From positions 247,162,570 through 247,226,569 of the forward strand of contig NC_080572.1 of NCBI RefSeq assembly GCF_030247185.1: a stretch of DNA of 64,000 bases, read 5' to 3'. Below are positions 1-15,285 of this stretch, piece by piece. Source of the stretch: Malaya genurostris (taxonomy: Eukaryota; Arthropoda; Insecta; Diptera; Culicidae). The translations under genes and the position numbers were made by a program. Every line of letters starts with the position of its first letter. The stretch's first letter is position 1. The notes beneath the pieces were generated by a model. That model was not told the DNA's origin. It ran no database searches and saw only the letters and a list, made by a program, of their open reading frames with translations.

Positions 1-502
1 TAGAAGTAGGTAAAAAATGTATCTAGATTTGAGTTCATATAGTTGAACTCCGAAAAGAAGTAAATAAACTATAAAATAAGAGTAAATTCTACCACTTTTT
101 TGGTTACACGAGTATTACTTTTAAATAGGTAATAAATTATGTGTCATTTTTACCCAGAAGAGGATGAAAATGAAATTTCCTCATTCATTGTTCTGTTTTC
201 AACAAGTATACAGTGAACTCGTGAATTTATGTTTAATTTACGACGGTGAAATAATTGTTTAATGATATTTGGTGTGAATATTACTTATAACAAAGTTATA
301 GTTATAGCATGGAGCAGATACGAGATGTTATAGACGGGGAAAGTTTTCAGAAATTGTTGGGTGAGTACTTCGTAGTTCGGAAGTATTGTTGAAAATTGCA
401 ATAGCTTGAAATATTTGACTTTGTTTCATTTCCTCCCGGAAATCATTGCATTATTTCACCCAAAGTAAGCGTATATATTTTTTATGAAACTTATTTTTGA
501 AG

Positions 503-819
503 GTTTAACGTGTCATATTGCGGGATGTAAACTGTTCATTGAAGGATATGTGGATGAGCTAAAACAGCATTACAAAAATGTTCATAAACTCAATACTAGT
601 TGTAGATGCTGGCCCCCATTTACATGTACTATTTGTAATAGTATTTATTTCTACTTCCATCATTTAAAAACACACATACAGAAATTTCATCCAAAGATAT
701 CAGAAAAATATCCGAAAATTATTTCATCTCCGGGAACATATATTAATAACGTTGATTCGCGGGGCTTTGAAGAAGCGTGTTATAAAATTAAAAATAAAAG
801 TGGAACAACTCTAATTTAG
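503..819 (+). CDS. Two-finger C2H2 zinc finger exon, alternative partner of exon 309-360
   Basis: The exon is preceded by a polypyrimidine-AG acceptor at 501-502. Exon 309-360 ends in phase 1 with G, and G plus GT restores a glycine codon, so the splice is in frame. The product then has a C-x4-C-x13-H-x4-H finger and a classical C-x2-C-x12-H-x4-H finger (starting CTIC), and ends at a TAG at 817-819 after about 123 codons in all. An ATG at 484 could also start the exon without splicing. C2H2 fingers near the N-terminus occur in some SAMD3-like proteins, which would fit its place at the head of this gene. No donor was seen at its 3' end: a MITE begins about 10 bp after the stop and may have removed the original continuation. 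Nucleic-acid binding is a family inference only. Confidence 0.5.
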
Positions 820-828
820 AGCAACTCC

Positions 829-1463
829 GAAGTTACTCTAATTTGAGTTCTTCCACTGGAAACGATATTTGGGTAAAATCTACTCATTTACTGAGTAATA
901 CTTTTTTGAACATGTACCAAAAATAGAGTAACTATCACTCAAATTTTAAGTGAAATTTTATTTCACATATACAAAATTTGCAAAAAAATTGCTCCTTTTC
1001 TGAGTGTATTGTACTAAAATATTAAGTAATTGAACTCAATACTATATCAAGTGGTGGTCGCTTGGAGTAGTGTGTCAATCGCAAATTAACATACATGTCA
1101 GTTATGCTCAGGCACCAATCATACACTTATTCCTCATAAATGACATTTAAGCATATTATTTCGATTCTAGAGCACAACACAGAGTTTATCATTCCGGTTT
1201 TTGCAGACACAACACCGTTTGTGTTGAGCGACTCACCCTCGAAGTACGCGATCTCACTAACAAAATATACAACCTGTTGCTTCAAATGATTATTACAACT
1301 TTTAGACTGATCTTGCGAATAGTAACAAAAAAACGAGTTGTTAAACTCAAATTTAGAGTACGAGTTACTCAATATTATTGATAATAACTACTCAATTTTT
1401 GACGTTTCCATGTATTATTTGAAAATGAGTAACAAGTACTCAAACTCTGAGTAACTTTTTCTA
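829..1463. mobile_element. MITE-like element with imperfect terminal inverted repeats
   Basis: The left end (AGTTACTC, then TTTGAGT, then GGAAACG, then a TACTCA motif) is repeated in the same order on the opposite strand at the right end. The inverted similarity extends about 75 bp with mismatches and small gaps. The interior has only short ORFs that look spurious. It lies between the zinc-finger exon and the SAM exon of the plus-strand gene. The target duplication is not clear. Confidence 0.5.
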
Positions 1464-4412
1464 AGCGTGAAGGAGAATGTCGATGAATGTTGTGTTTACT
1501 GAATATTAGTTTGAATAATTTAATATTTTGAACGATTTCAATATTTGAAAAAATAAGTGAATCATTAATATTAATTTATTTATAGATGCAAAGATCACAA
1601 ATGTTTCTTTGGTGCAGTTGAGAAAAGAAGACCTAATTGATATCGGAATCGAGCTTGGACCTCGTAAGCTTATTATGGAGATTATCGAAATGTTGTCACA
1701 GTGCCCAGTGTATTATACAGAAAAAACAACACAAAATTGTGTTTTTCCAAATGCTTCATACACACCGGTCTACGATCAGTATCAGATTTCTGTTATTTCT
1801 CCCACAGACAACCAAACAAATAATGCTAGAGTACCAAACATCGAAGTTCAGGTAATTATGGAAAATTTGAATGCAAGATCATCTTATATAAGAAATATAT
1901 AAATTCGTTTCAGAAAATAAAAGAAGTTTTGGGAAATCATAAGTCTTTCAAAATCATACTGTATAACGAATTAAATGCCAACAAGGTACCAAATCTTAAC
2001 AAGATACGATTAATGACCCGTATTTTATGCGATTATAAGTTTCACGATGACATCTTCATTCATCACAAGTAAGATACTCATAAGTTGACACAGAAATTTT
2101 TTTTCGTGAATATTACAATACTGGCAATATAATTCAAAATGATACCATTTATTTCACGTTACTTGCCGTTTCAGGTACCCATCATTGATCGAAAAATTAC
2201 AACTGGCTAAAATATTATTATTGCTTTTCCACAACTGAAAAATTTAAGATATGTTACGGAGAGCCCTGAAGAGGTATATGTATTTTAGTATAAAATCGAT
2301 GGAATGTATATTAACCATTATCCTTTATTTGTTAGATTTAAAACAATGCATAAAAATCAATGATCAGCTTTTTTTCTTCTCTATTATTCATTACAGTCTT
2401 TATTTTTCTGGAAAAATGGTGGCAAGGGAAAGCAAATAATATGAGAAAAGATGTACCGAAAGACGAACGAAAATATCGAAAGCATATTAAAGAACCTGAT
2501 GTTCCTGTAGATGAGGATATAATCGAGACAGCGCAAATTTGTGCAGCTCTCACAGCAAATGCCGAAAATATTAAACGTATTAGCGATATGATGAAACATT
2601 CGTTTGTGTATCATCAACGGTTGCTGAATTCTAAATCGACTGCTGCAAATATTATAGAAGTGTTTCCACATATCCTTAACTTCAATGGGACAATGGTATG
2701 TAATAATGATATTTTAACTTTTCCTCTTGTGTTGCTTAGAATGTTTTATTCAGTCATATACCTTGTCCTCACAACGAACGATGGGTAATACTACTTCAAA
2801 AAAAATGTTACTATATCGTTTGTGTAGTACCTTTTTAATAAGATTACAAAATAAAGTTCAATGTAGCTTTTGAAAATAATATTTACAAGTGGCCTCTATA
2901 ATCGAAACCAAAATAAATCTTGCAGCTTCAACAAGCGTTCGAGCGTTGCACCAAGCAGCTTAATCCCAGTGCTGACATCTCCGGCACTTTTCGAAAATGT
3001 CTGTTACTAGAAGAAGGAATCTTCAATGAAGTGGAAGATCGTAAGTACTGGCATAACTGATATACATCAAATAAATAAGGACTCAAATTTATCTGTAGGA
3101 GACATTAGAGGAGCTTTGAAGGCTTTGACTTATTTGACCGCAAGAGGAGTGAAACGTGATTTATTCGGACTAGATATGAGTCCTGCCGCTACTGTTGCTT
3201 CGCCTCTAATCAAATGAATACCGGTAAGACGAATAACGAATATTCATAAATACAATTGTAATAAATTGATATGAATATTAATAATAATAATAATAAGCTG
3301 CAATTCTAATAAAAGTAATTAAAAATAATGCAAATAAAAAATTATATGTAAAGGAAAAAAACATAAAATAAAGCGATTATTTCATATTGTATTTATTATC
3401 GAATTTCTGTAATGAGAATTTAGTATAAATGTTGTTATAGCTCACCACCAATTTTTATTTTTTAAATTTCATAATTGCAGGAAGCAGAACGGCTACCAAA
3501 TGTACAACTTCCGTCACCACATCCGTCAATAATTTGTTTATCAGAACAGTGGAAAAAGGGAAATATGTTGTTGAAATATCTCCAAAGAAATTCATCAAGG
3601 TGGATAGATCGTCAACTGCTCTAGATATGCTTTTAAAAAGCTTCGTAGTTCTTGGACTTCGTGTCCCAGCAAGTTTGGCTAAATTATATGACTTCGCATG
3701 CATTGTAACGTACAAAACTTTACTACATAGCTCGCGCAATAAGGTAAATAGATTGTGCACAATGCTGAGTGAAATGGATAACGAAAACGATAACTCAGAA
3801 TAAGAAGTACTTCCGATATCACACTTCAAATTTCAATAATATTATTCTTAAACGAAATCAATGCAATGTTTCGAAACAATAAATGATTTTTTCAACAGCG
3901 AAAACTCCAATTTGTTCTTCCCGAAAAATGCCTTAGAAAAACAATACGAGTTGTAACAGAACCAATAAACAAAATAAACCAATATGCTTAAAATTATTAA
4001 TATGCTTATTACCCACATCAAAGTTAAAACTATTCAATGGTGGATAATGTCTATATTATTGCAAACTAGGTATAACAAGATTACCTGGAAGTAGGTAATA
4101 CATAATTATTAAAAATTTGAGTTTGTGCAGTTTTTTTCGATTCTAAGTTGTTTGTATGTAGAAATAAATAGATAGAGTTAACCGTGAATATCAGCCACTA
4201 GTTTGACTCAGCATCTCGCGCTCACTCGGGACACTTGTGCCAGTTGATGATCAGTATTCAATATATTCCTTAAAAAAAGTGGGATTCACTATGATGACTT
4301 TGAACCAACAGGAATCGTTTCGAACAGTGTGGTTTCCCCCGGTCCAAAACGAACATAATGTTAAATGTGGTACTTGAATTTATATGCGTCGTTGGTCGTT
4401 TGCTTCGTAATA

Positions 4413-4566
4413 ACACAGAGAACAGACATCCGGGCTAGTAAAAACTTCAAAATCGCCGTTGCGTACAATTTTGCACGCATGAGCTCAAAGCGCCTCTATA
4501 GGCGAACTGTTACTTCACCAAACAACCGTTTAATTTCTTACACACATTGAGATCTGTTCTCTGTGG
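4413..4566. mobile_element. 154-bp MITE with TAATA target duplication
   Basis: The left end ACACAGAGAACAGA and the reverse complement of the right end CCACAGAGAACAGA match at 13 of 14 positions. Both sides are flanked by TAATA (4408-4412 and 4567-4571), a likely 5-bp target-site duplication. A 61-aa ORF across it is incidental. It sits in the short spacer between the 3' ends of the two SAMD3-like genes. Confidence 0.6.
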
Positions 4567-4953
4567 TAATATCTTAAAATAAAATAATAAATACAACTAC
4601 TCACCTACGTCTTGGCAGATCTTACTCGCATTCGGTATGCAAGTATGACACACGAAAGCAATGATTCCAACCAATTGCAAAATGTCAAGAAGGTTCAATT
4701 CAATTTTCTGTAGAAATCTTATAGCGGTACGGTGACTAGAGACAAATAAATTAATTTAAACTCAATTGAATATGCAGAGTGTTATGTACTTAGTTAAGTG
4801 ACTGTCAATGGTGATTTCGATTACATCTGCAAGATGTTTTTTTTAAATATATTTCTATCTTTTTTCATGCGAATGGGGTGACAAAAACACTTATAGTAGA
4901 ACCAAAATATATTTGATTATATTTTCCTTAACAAAATTGACGCTTGTTTACGG

Positions 4954-7246
4954 CTACACCATTCTTAGTTTTCTGATGAATTCTTCAGTGGACTTTGCCG
5001 TGTCCAAAGTTAACATCTGAAATAGATACTGCTGGATGAAAAGCCAAATTGGTTTTGCATCGTCGTTGAAACGCAAATTTAGTGTACACGTGAGTACAAC
5101 AGCAAACCCGATCGCTTCAACGATGGACTTGACTGGGTACTGCAAGCGTTCACAAACCACAAAATAGGTCGGGTCATTGATGTCACCGATGACCAGGACG
5201 GTTGATTGAAGACGCAGTTCCTTGCTGGCACTGCTTTTCCCCAACAGTAGACACTTTCTGGTTTCGATGACCGCATCCATCTGTTCGGCTTTCTGAAATC
5301 GGCATACTAAGTGGTAATAAGAGTGGCAAAAGTAACCAATTTATAGCCTACCGGAACATATAAAATAAAGCCATCAAGCGATTCTTTAATTGAAGGTCGC
5401 CAAGTCCCACTCACACGATAATTCGTAGGAATAAGCGCGGGAAGTAAAAAGGCCAACAGTACATTTTTACTTTCCTCGGTTTGCGCGTTCTTGTACAATC
5501 CGATTTTGTCTCGCGTTTCATTATCTTTGATGGATTCCAAATGTTTGCCAATTGCTAAATGCAGTTCAGGAAATGAGCGGTAGAAATTTTGCAATTTCCC
5601 AGGGTGTTCACTTTCAAAATCTGATATTAGCTGAAAGTTGAAACCATGGTTTATATAAAAAAAAGTCTTGACTGTAAACTTAAATAACCACCAAACTTTT
5701 GCCACAGGATTCCTGAACTATGGGAAACATAGAAACACGGCTTTCAACCGATTTTAGTTCAGAAAATAATTTTCTCCGCAATTCACGACATTTGACCCAT
5801 TGTTCTACGACTTCTGCTTCGGGGGTTCTTCCTTCAACCAACCACATCCGTGCCTCTTCCTGTTCTTCTCTATCTACAAATATGTTACAAATAGTAATGA
5901 GAAAGATTTACCGTTCATATCACCTAATCATTACCAACTATCCTATCCTCCTCAGCTCGATCGATCGACTCAGAGTCACCTGGGACCTCCAGTGATCGCA
6001 GGATGACACCTTTACGTTTGATGAATTTACCTCCCGCCGCAAGTAATCGATCGCCTATTCTGCTCTGAGGTGTAAAATAGATTGTCTGCAAAATAAGGCA
6101 ACCTGTTAATATCTGAACTGGTAGGATTCGGCCGAAAAAAAAAACACGAACCATCGGTTCATTTGGAAAAATTGCATTGATTGACGAGCTTATCGATCTA
6201 AAAAATGCATGATTTAACTTTATGTTTCGCTTGATGGCTTCCAGGATGATGATTTTAACCATTTCGTTTCTTCTTGTGTTGTCGAGCTCATGCTTGGCTT
6301 CGTAATATTTTATAATGCATTGACCGGTTAGGGAACTGCACAGGAAACTTTGAAGATCCGGAAACTGAGAAAAAAGAGCAAACTTTAGTTGTAAATGTGA
6401 AGTGCAGCTACATTTACGAGTACTTGGGGATCATAAACGATATCCGTAGCTCTTTTGGAAGGTTCAACGGACGAGTCTACAGACGGCGTCGTACATCTGC
6501 CCTTCTGTAAGAAAGTTTTAGAAAATAATTAATTTCGGATACTGAAGACAAAATTAATATACCAGATAATATATCATATCTCTAAGTATAATTCGGTATC
6601 CAATAATACGGGTCAACTCATTGATATCCTCTGGTTCGAGTCGTAGAAGTCTTTTGACATCGGTTACTCTATTGTCAATCAACGGTGGGTAAAGAGATGC
6701 GATACCCCAGAGTTTACACATCGCATCCAATGGCATATTTTGAGCATCCATGTCGAACATGGACAGCAGACCGATCGCTTCGTTATCCGGCACATCAGCA
6801 GCGGGTAACTCATAGACGTACTCTCGCACAGTCACTTTTTTACGAGTTTTCAACGTACTACCACAGGTGCTTGAGCTTAGAACTTTAGTGTTGTGTTGGT
6901 TATTTACAGCTAAGGAAGACTTGGGGTGTTTTGTTAGAACAGGGCCAGATGCTGAAATCGAAGCAGTGTCGGCATGTATCATAACACTATATGAACGCTT
7001 TAATGGAACAGTTGGGTATTGCTCCAAGGTGGACAGCGCGGCAGGATTATCGTTTCTTTTGTCAAACCTCGTATTTTGATAAACCTCGAGAGTAGTTTCC
7101 TCATCAGATGTGTTTTCAACCTTCACGATCGTATACTCGTCAGATTCGACATCATCTTGTTCAGTGGGACAAGGATCAGGTTTGTATACAATACCATTTC
7201 GATGATTCGATGCGGTTAATAGTTTTTGAAATGCATTTGAATCCAT
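4954..7246 (-). CDS. SAMD3-like protein, seven exons, about 642 aa
   Basis: Exons in transcript order: 7246-6563, 6504-6424, 6364-6152, 6085-5935, 5873-5692, 5630-5352, 5292-4954. All junctions use GT...AG and every phase agrees without a stop. Two donors are weak: GTTCGT after exon 3, and GTGGTT after exon 5, whose exact end could move. The start is the first ATG, followed by FQKLL, which is also found at the start of the opposite-strand paralogue. Residues about 1-165 are acidic, polar and probably disordered. About 185-228 is SAM-like (VKRLLRLEPEDINELTRIIG). About 256-326 has the R-x2-E-MVKIII helix ending in IFPNEP. About 327-437 has YFTPQ then MWLVEGRTPEAEVVEQW. Residues 438-642 include LISDF, FYRSFPEL, FLLPALIPTN and a hydrophobic stretch around VVLTC. 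This block order fits the C-terminal region of SAMD3-like proteins as I remember it. No signal peptide. The cellular role is not established. Its intactness beside a broken paralogue suggests it is the working copy. Confidence 0.65.
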
Positions 7247-8219
7247 TTTATGTGAAATTTGAGAAACCAGTTTTATCGCTAAAACATAAAGTAAAGTATC
7301 AATAATGTAACATAGTCATATAGCAAAAATTACCTTTAGCACTTTTTTAAAACATACTTAACAACCAGCATATATATAACTAACGTAATATTTCATAGAA
7401 TTTTCATAAATTTGCTTCTGAAACTTTGTAAAATCTAGTTAATTATCAAAAATGAATTGATGAAAGTATTTGCATAAATTCATGAACGTAAATAACTCAT
7501 CTAGCAAATACAACATAGCACAGTTCCGAAACAGGTGGGAACACATTAGTCGACCGGTTGGACTTCTGTATCTGATTTTAGGAACTAAGCTTTCTGCTTT
7601 AGTTGGCCCTCTACAGTTGATTGTGTCATCGATGCAAACAAACAGATTTGAAGAACAGATCGCGCTGATGTCGTTATGAAGTATAAAAGTTATTTCATTG
7701 AATAATTAAAATTGATTTCAATTTGAACATGTGTTACAGAGTATGTGTGCACGCAGAAAACTCCTGATTGTTTAAAATAACAAAACAATTAGTTGTCCAT
7801 CAAACTCTCGAAATAGTTGTTTCAAACTGAGTTATCGAAGATTCCAGAAAAATATACTTGTTTAAAACAAGAATATGCTTGTTCCAAACAAATATTTGTT
7901 TGAAAAAAACATCGGTTGAATCAAAACAGTATTGTTATTGTCACTATATCAACAAAAGAAAATACAGAGATTTATCCGAAATTTATTCCTATTTTTACAA
8001 AAAAAAATTCTGTCTTTGAATTGATTTAATCAAAGACATCATATTAACAAGATATCCAGCTCTCACATTTCCCGAACAAATCATTGGCAACATCCTTTTT
8101 TGCGAGCATGGCGCCCTCAAGCAAGTACGCATCGAATTTCGTACATAGAAATACAAAACTGAAGTAAAACATAAATTAGTTTATTTGGTCATCGAATATC
8201 AAAGTCTGCAAATCCGATT
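7247..8219. other. AT-rich upstream region of the minus-strand gene
   Basis: This holds whatever promoter drives the gene starting at 7246, but no clear TATA or initiator was recognised on the minus strand. ORFs here are short and lack coding character. Around 7745-7930 there are runs built on TTGTTTNAAA that may be a worn repeat. Confidence 0.3.
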
Positions 8220-8559
8220 AATTTAGGTGAAATTGACATTTTTACACTAATAACCCTGAATTAATCTCCTGAACCGGCAGTCGGATCTGATTAAAAAACA
8301 AAAAAATATTTATTTTATCTCAGGACCTTCCATTTGAATCCCGAATGGAAAAAATCGGTTCAGACATCTACGGGAAAAATGAGTGACATTATTTTAATTT
8401 CATTACATATATCATCCTGTAGTTCCGGAACCAGTAGTCGGATACAAATGAACATGGTATGGAAGCATACGACTTTTCATATGAATCTAAGTTTGTAGAA
8501 AACGGTCGATCCATCTTCGAGAAAATTGAGTTAAATTGTTCGTCACGCTTGTAAAGAAC

Positions 8560-9090
8560 AAACTCTGGACTATTAGGTAATGAAATCGCACAAAAATACG
8601 CTGCTGATCGCAGTACCGTTCGAGAAATTCATTTGCGAGTAGGATATCGTTCTTATCGAGCCAGCAAACAACCAAATAGAACGTTGAAGTAAAGTTTCGT
8701 CACCAAAACTCGAGCTCGGAAATTATACCAGCACGTTTTGACGATGTATCAATAATGCCTGCTTATCGAGGATGAAATTTACGTCAAAATGGATTTCGGA
8801 CAGCTTCTTGGGCAAAAAATTCTACATGGCGAAGGCACGAGGAGATGTTCCTGCAAAGTTTCAGTTTGCTTTTATGGACCAATTTGCTAAAAAAAAAACA
8901 GATGATTTGACAAGGAAAATGCAGTAGCGGAGCAGAGACCATAGTGTTAGTGACGAATAAGACGATGGACTCGAAGCTGTACAAGGAAGAATGTCTCAAA
9001 AACCGTGTTTAATTAAAAGCCCATAAAGGTCCCGTAAAGTTGTGGCCATTTTGGAGCATTGCATTTGCAGCCGGAAGTCATCCAGTGCAT
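8560..9090 (+). pseudogene. Decayed ITmD37E-type (Tc1/mariner superfamily) transposase fragment
   Basis: Reading across frames shows a helix-turn-helix part with STVREIH and GYRSYRASKQPNRT, then YQHVLT, then the catalytic region EDEIYVKMDF, GDVPAKFQFAFMDQFAKK and VTNKTMDSKLYKEECLK. These match mosquito ITmD37E transposases as I remember them. Stops and frameshifts interrupt it several times. It is cut off near a KLWPFW motif, before the second catalytic aspartate region is complete. No TIR was identified. It is nested in the composite repeat. Confidence 0.6.
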
Positions 9091-9119
9091 TGAACTGCCA
9101 ACCCGGGAGTGATTGGCGC

Positions 9120-9460
9120 CGATAAGTTAATGAATGGATACGTCAACAAGCAAAATTGCCATATTTGGAGAAAAATAATCCACACGCCTTTCAAGAATTA
9201 CTGATGCATCCCAATAAATGTGCTGTTTGGTACGGTCTACGGACTGGTGGAATCAACGGTCATTCTTTTGTCGGAATACGTGAAGTCATTGGTTTATGTG
9301 GATAAACCAGCAATGATTGATGCTTTGGAACACAAATTCAACGTGTCATAGCAGAAATACTTGTAAAAGTGGTCAAAAATTGGACCTTCAGATTGACCTT
9401 TGTGAAAAATAGTCGTAGCGGCCATATGTCCGAAATCATATTTAAATGTTAAATGCCAAG
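9120..9460 (+). pseudogene. Decayed DD41D-like transposase fragment
   Basis: The pieces MNGYVNKQNCHIW, then the PMHP equivalent and a TVWCGL equivalent, then EYVKSLVY-DKPAMIDALE, and a tail close to GHMSEIIFK parallel the better-preserved transposases at 18217-18876 and 34166-34876. The second catalytic aspartate region is deleted, and stops and shifts are frequent. It adjoins the ITmD37E relic; whether both arrived together cannot be told. Confidence 0.5.
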
Positions 9461-10029
9461 AAATTGTTTACCAAATAGAACAAAAATTGACCATTTCATA
9501 ATTTTGCATTCGTTTTATTTAAAGTTCAAAACAGCAAGCCATTAAAAAGTACTCTTTACATATGCCATATTCGAACAATTATATGTTGCCAAAAACGAAC
9601 CGTGCTAAAATCGAAGCGAGGAAAAATGTCATGAAAAAGGATGCAGTACCCAGTCTATTTGATGCTTAGAAACAATTGCACACGATAGTATTAAAAATTT
9701 CACTTTGCTCCGAAGCATCGCTCTATCGTACAACGCTCAAAACTCCTATTACTAGGATAGGGGAAAAGCCACTTACACCAAAATTTGTTTATAAGGGAAA
9801 TTCTGACAGACTCCCTGAGGAAACTTTTCATTTGCAATTAATTCTGATCAAATTCGGCTCAGTCACCTCTGAGATCTTGACCACTTTGTTAACAACGCTT
9901 ACACACACATTGCCTCAGTCCGAGCTGAGTCGATTGGTATATTATACTCGGCCTCCGTGCCTCGGATTTTTTTTCAAAAGTTTGAGTGATTTTATTGTGT
10001 ATATTTATGACAAAAGGTAAAACTGATGA

Positions 10030-10910
10030 ACATGGGCTAAAAAGTCCCGGGCCTAACACATAGATGGAGTTAGTTTTATTGTAGTTACCTTTTTTTTTAA
10101 ATTAATTATAACTTTTAAACAACAGCTGTTAAAATTTCATGATATTCTATTCTTTAGTTTGTGAGTTATTGTGCCAAGAGTGACACTATTTTTTTTATTT
10201 TCAGAACAATGGATCAAAAACCATTTCGTGTTTCAATTTTACACTGCTTCTTGATGGGAAAAATACCGTTAAAGGGAAGGAATGGCTTGAAAAGTGTTAT
10301 GAAGACTCCGCTCCATCAGAAACAACAATAAAACGTTGGTTTGCTGATTTCGTACGTGATCGTAGAGACACCGATGATACAGAACGCAGTGGACGTCCAA
10401 ATGAGGCGGTAACAACACAAAACATAAAAAAATTCACAAAATCGTTTTGAATTATCGAAAAGTGAAGTTGGGTGAGTTAGATGACAACGTAAAGACATCT
10501 AAAGCACGTATTGGCTTTATATTGCATGAGCATTTGACTATGAGAAAGCTCTGTTTAAAGTGGGTGCCGCGTTTACCGACTGTTGACCAAAAACGAGAAC
10601 GTGCTGATGATTCTGAACAGTGTTTGGTCATGTTTGAACGTAACAAACATCCACCGTATTCGCCAACTTTAGCTCCCAGCGACTACTGGCTGTTTGCAGA
10701 AAAAAAGGTCGCCGGTGAAAGGTTATCGCTGAAACTCAGGCCTATTTTGAGGCAGAAGATAAATCGTTCTACAAAAATAGTATTGAAATGTTAGAGCGGC
10801 GCTGGAATGATTGCGTTGCTCTTGATGGAGATAACGTCGATGAATAAAGGTAATTTTGAACCAAAAAAATCGTGTTCTCTTTGTTAGGTCCGAAACTTTT
10901 CAGCCCATGT
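10030..10910 (+). mobile_element. Internally deleted mariner element
   Basis: The ends are inverted: ACATGGGCTAAAAAGTCCCG at the left, and the reverse complement of the right end reads ACATGGGCTGAAAAGTTTCG. A transposase relic starts at ATG 10209 (MDQKPFRVSILH) and continues with frameshifts through WLEKCYEDSAPSETTIKRWF, SGRPNEAV, HKIVLN, GFILHEH and KLCLKWVPRLPTVDQK. It then jumps from the FERNK region directly to HPPYSPTLAPSDYWLF near 10650. The two catalytic aspartates that lie between these points in mariners are therefore absent; only the APSDY aspartate remains. The C-terminus decays to RRWNDC and stops near 10845. It is non-autonomous. A TA duplication is not preserved. Confidence 0.75.
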
Positions 10911-14395
<3,485 letters not shown>

Positions 14396-15285
14396 TGAAT
14401 ACGCCCTTTTTAAAAATCAACCGAATTGGTTTCTAAATCCGTACAAAACAAATGCTTTGCTACACTGAAAACGTGTGCACAGATTCATTCAAACCGTAGT
14501 ATGAGAAATTTGATGACTTGTTTTCTGGTTTTGCTCTTATACAAAAATGTGCACTCGATCCTATCAGCTATCTTCGAGCTGGACCGATTTCCTCTAATTT
14601 CGATTGAAATGAAAGGCTTATTGGTCCCATATTCTGCTATTGAATCTTATTTGGATCGAATTCTCGGTTCGGGAGTAACGAGCATAAATGCCCAAACAAA
14701 AGAAAAAAAGGTGCACTCGATTTTCTCGGAGACCGCTTAACTGATTTTCCTCAACTCAGATTCAAATTAAAAGCCTTAAAGTCGTACAGTCTGTTGTTGA
14801 ATTTCATCTGGATCTGACTTCCGGTTCCGGAGCAACGGGATACAATGTGCAAAACAATTTCAAAAAGTACACTCGATTTTCTCAGAACCCGCACATCCAA
14901 TTTGGACAAGTTTTCAGGTTCAAATGAAAGGTCTTACAATCCTGTTTTTGTACATGACACAGCAAAAACGAACAAAATATCTTCAACTAGCCGTATAAAC
15001 TTCTTCAATTGGACAGGTTTGGTTCATTGATGACCAATTACACTGATTTTTGGTACACCAAATTATGGTTCTGGAAGTAACGATAAAAGTGATCGTGTAC
15101 TCCAAGCCGGAAATCACTCCAATTTTTCAGAAACGGTTGGACAAACTTAGGTTCAAATAAAAGGTATTGTGTTCACATAAGCAAGTGTAGAATTGTGTTC
15201 GGATACGACTGCCAGTTCCGGAATTATAGGGTTAAGTGTGTATGAAATTACAATCCGTCATTTGGAGCGATTATGAAAAAAAACT
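14396..15285. repeat. Tandem blocks of the composite repeat
   Basis: At least four blocks of about 180 bp follow one another, each with CACTCGATTTTCTC, then an ACCGATTT or CCAATTT box, AGGTTCAAATGAAAGG, a polypyrimidine interval, and a CGACTTCCGGTTCCGGAG core. Blocks are diverged. No terminal inverted repeat was seen at either edge, so this is an internal piece of the larger repeat. Confidence 0.65.

Larger units (their letters stand above)
309..3803 (+). pseudogene. SAMD3-like gene, probably decaying paralogue of the 4954-7246 gene
   Basis: Exons read from splice signals: 309-360, 1586-1851, 1914-2068, 2175-2273, 2397-2695, 2926-3040, 3099-3217, 3480-3803. Phases agree across most junctions. 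The first two together give a SAM-like segment (IDGESFQKLL joined to LRKEDLIDIGIELGPRK). Later exons carry family-like pieces such as a leucine-rich stretch running into FPQL and then FFWKNGGKGK, matching the region after the SAM domain in SAMD3-like proteins. The order parallels the gene on the opposite strand at 4954-7246, so the two are tail-to-tail paralogues. Lesions: the reading frame must shift near 2225, near 2430 and near 3535, and an in-frame TGA stands at 3215-3217. The three shifts lie beside short homopolymers, so assembly error is possible. The function of the family is not established; the homology comes from remembered motifs. Sure that it is a spliced gene relic, less sure it is dead. 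Confidence 0.5.
8220..10015. repeat. Copy of the CGGAAGTCGGATC composite repeat, interrupted by transposase relics
   Basis: The left part (about 8380-8555) matches 61400-61580: a 'GTAGTTCCGGAACCAG' block, then GCATACGACTTTTCATATG, then TTTGTAGAAAACGGT. The right part (about 9540-10015) matches 61740-62400, through CCAAAAACGAACCGTGCTAA to a CA-rich tract and a degenerate CTCGGCCTCCGTGCCTCGG end. Both halves have the same order and spacing as the later copy, so the transposase sequence at about 8560-9480 is an insertion into an older repeat. Confidence 0.6.
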
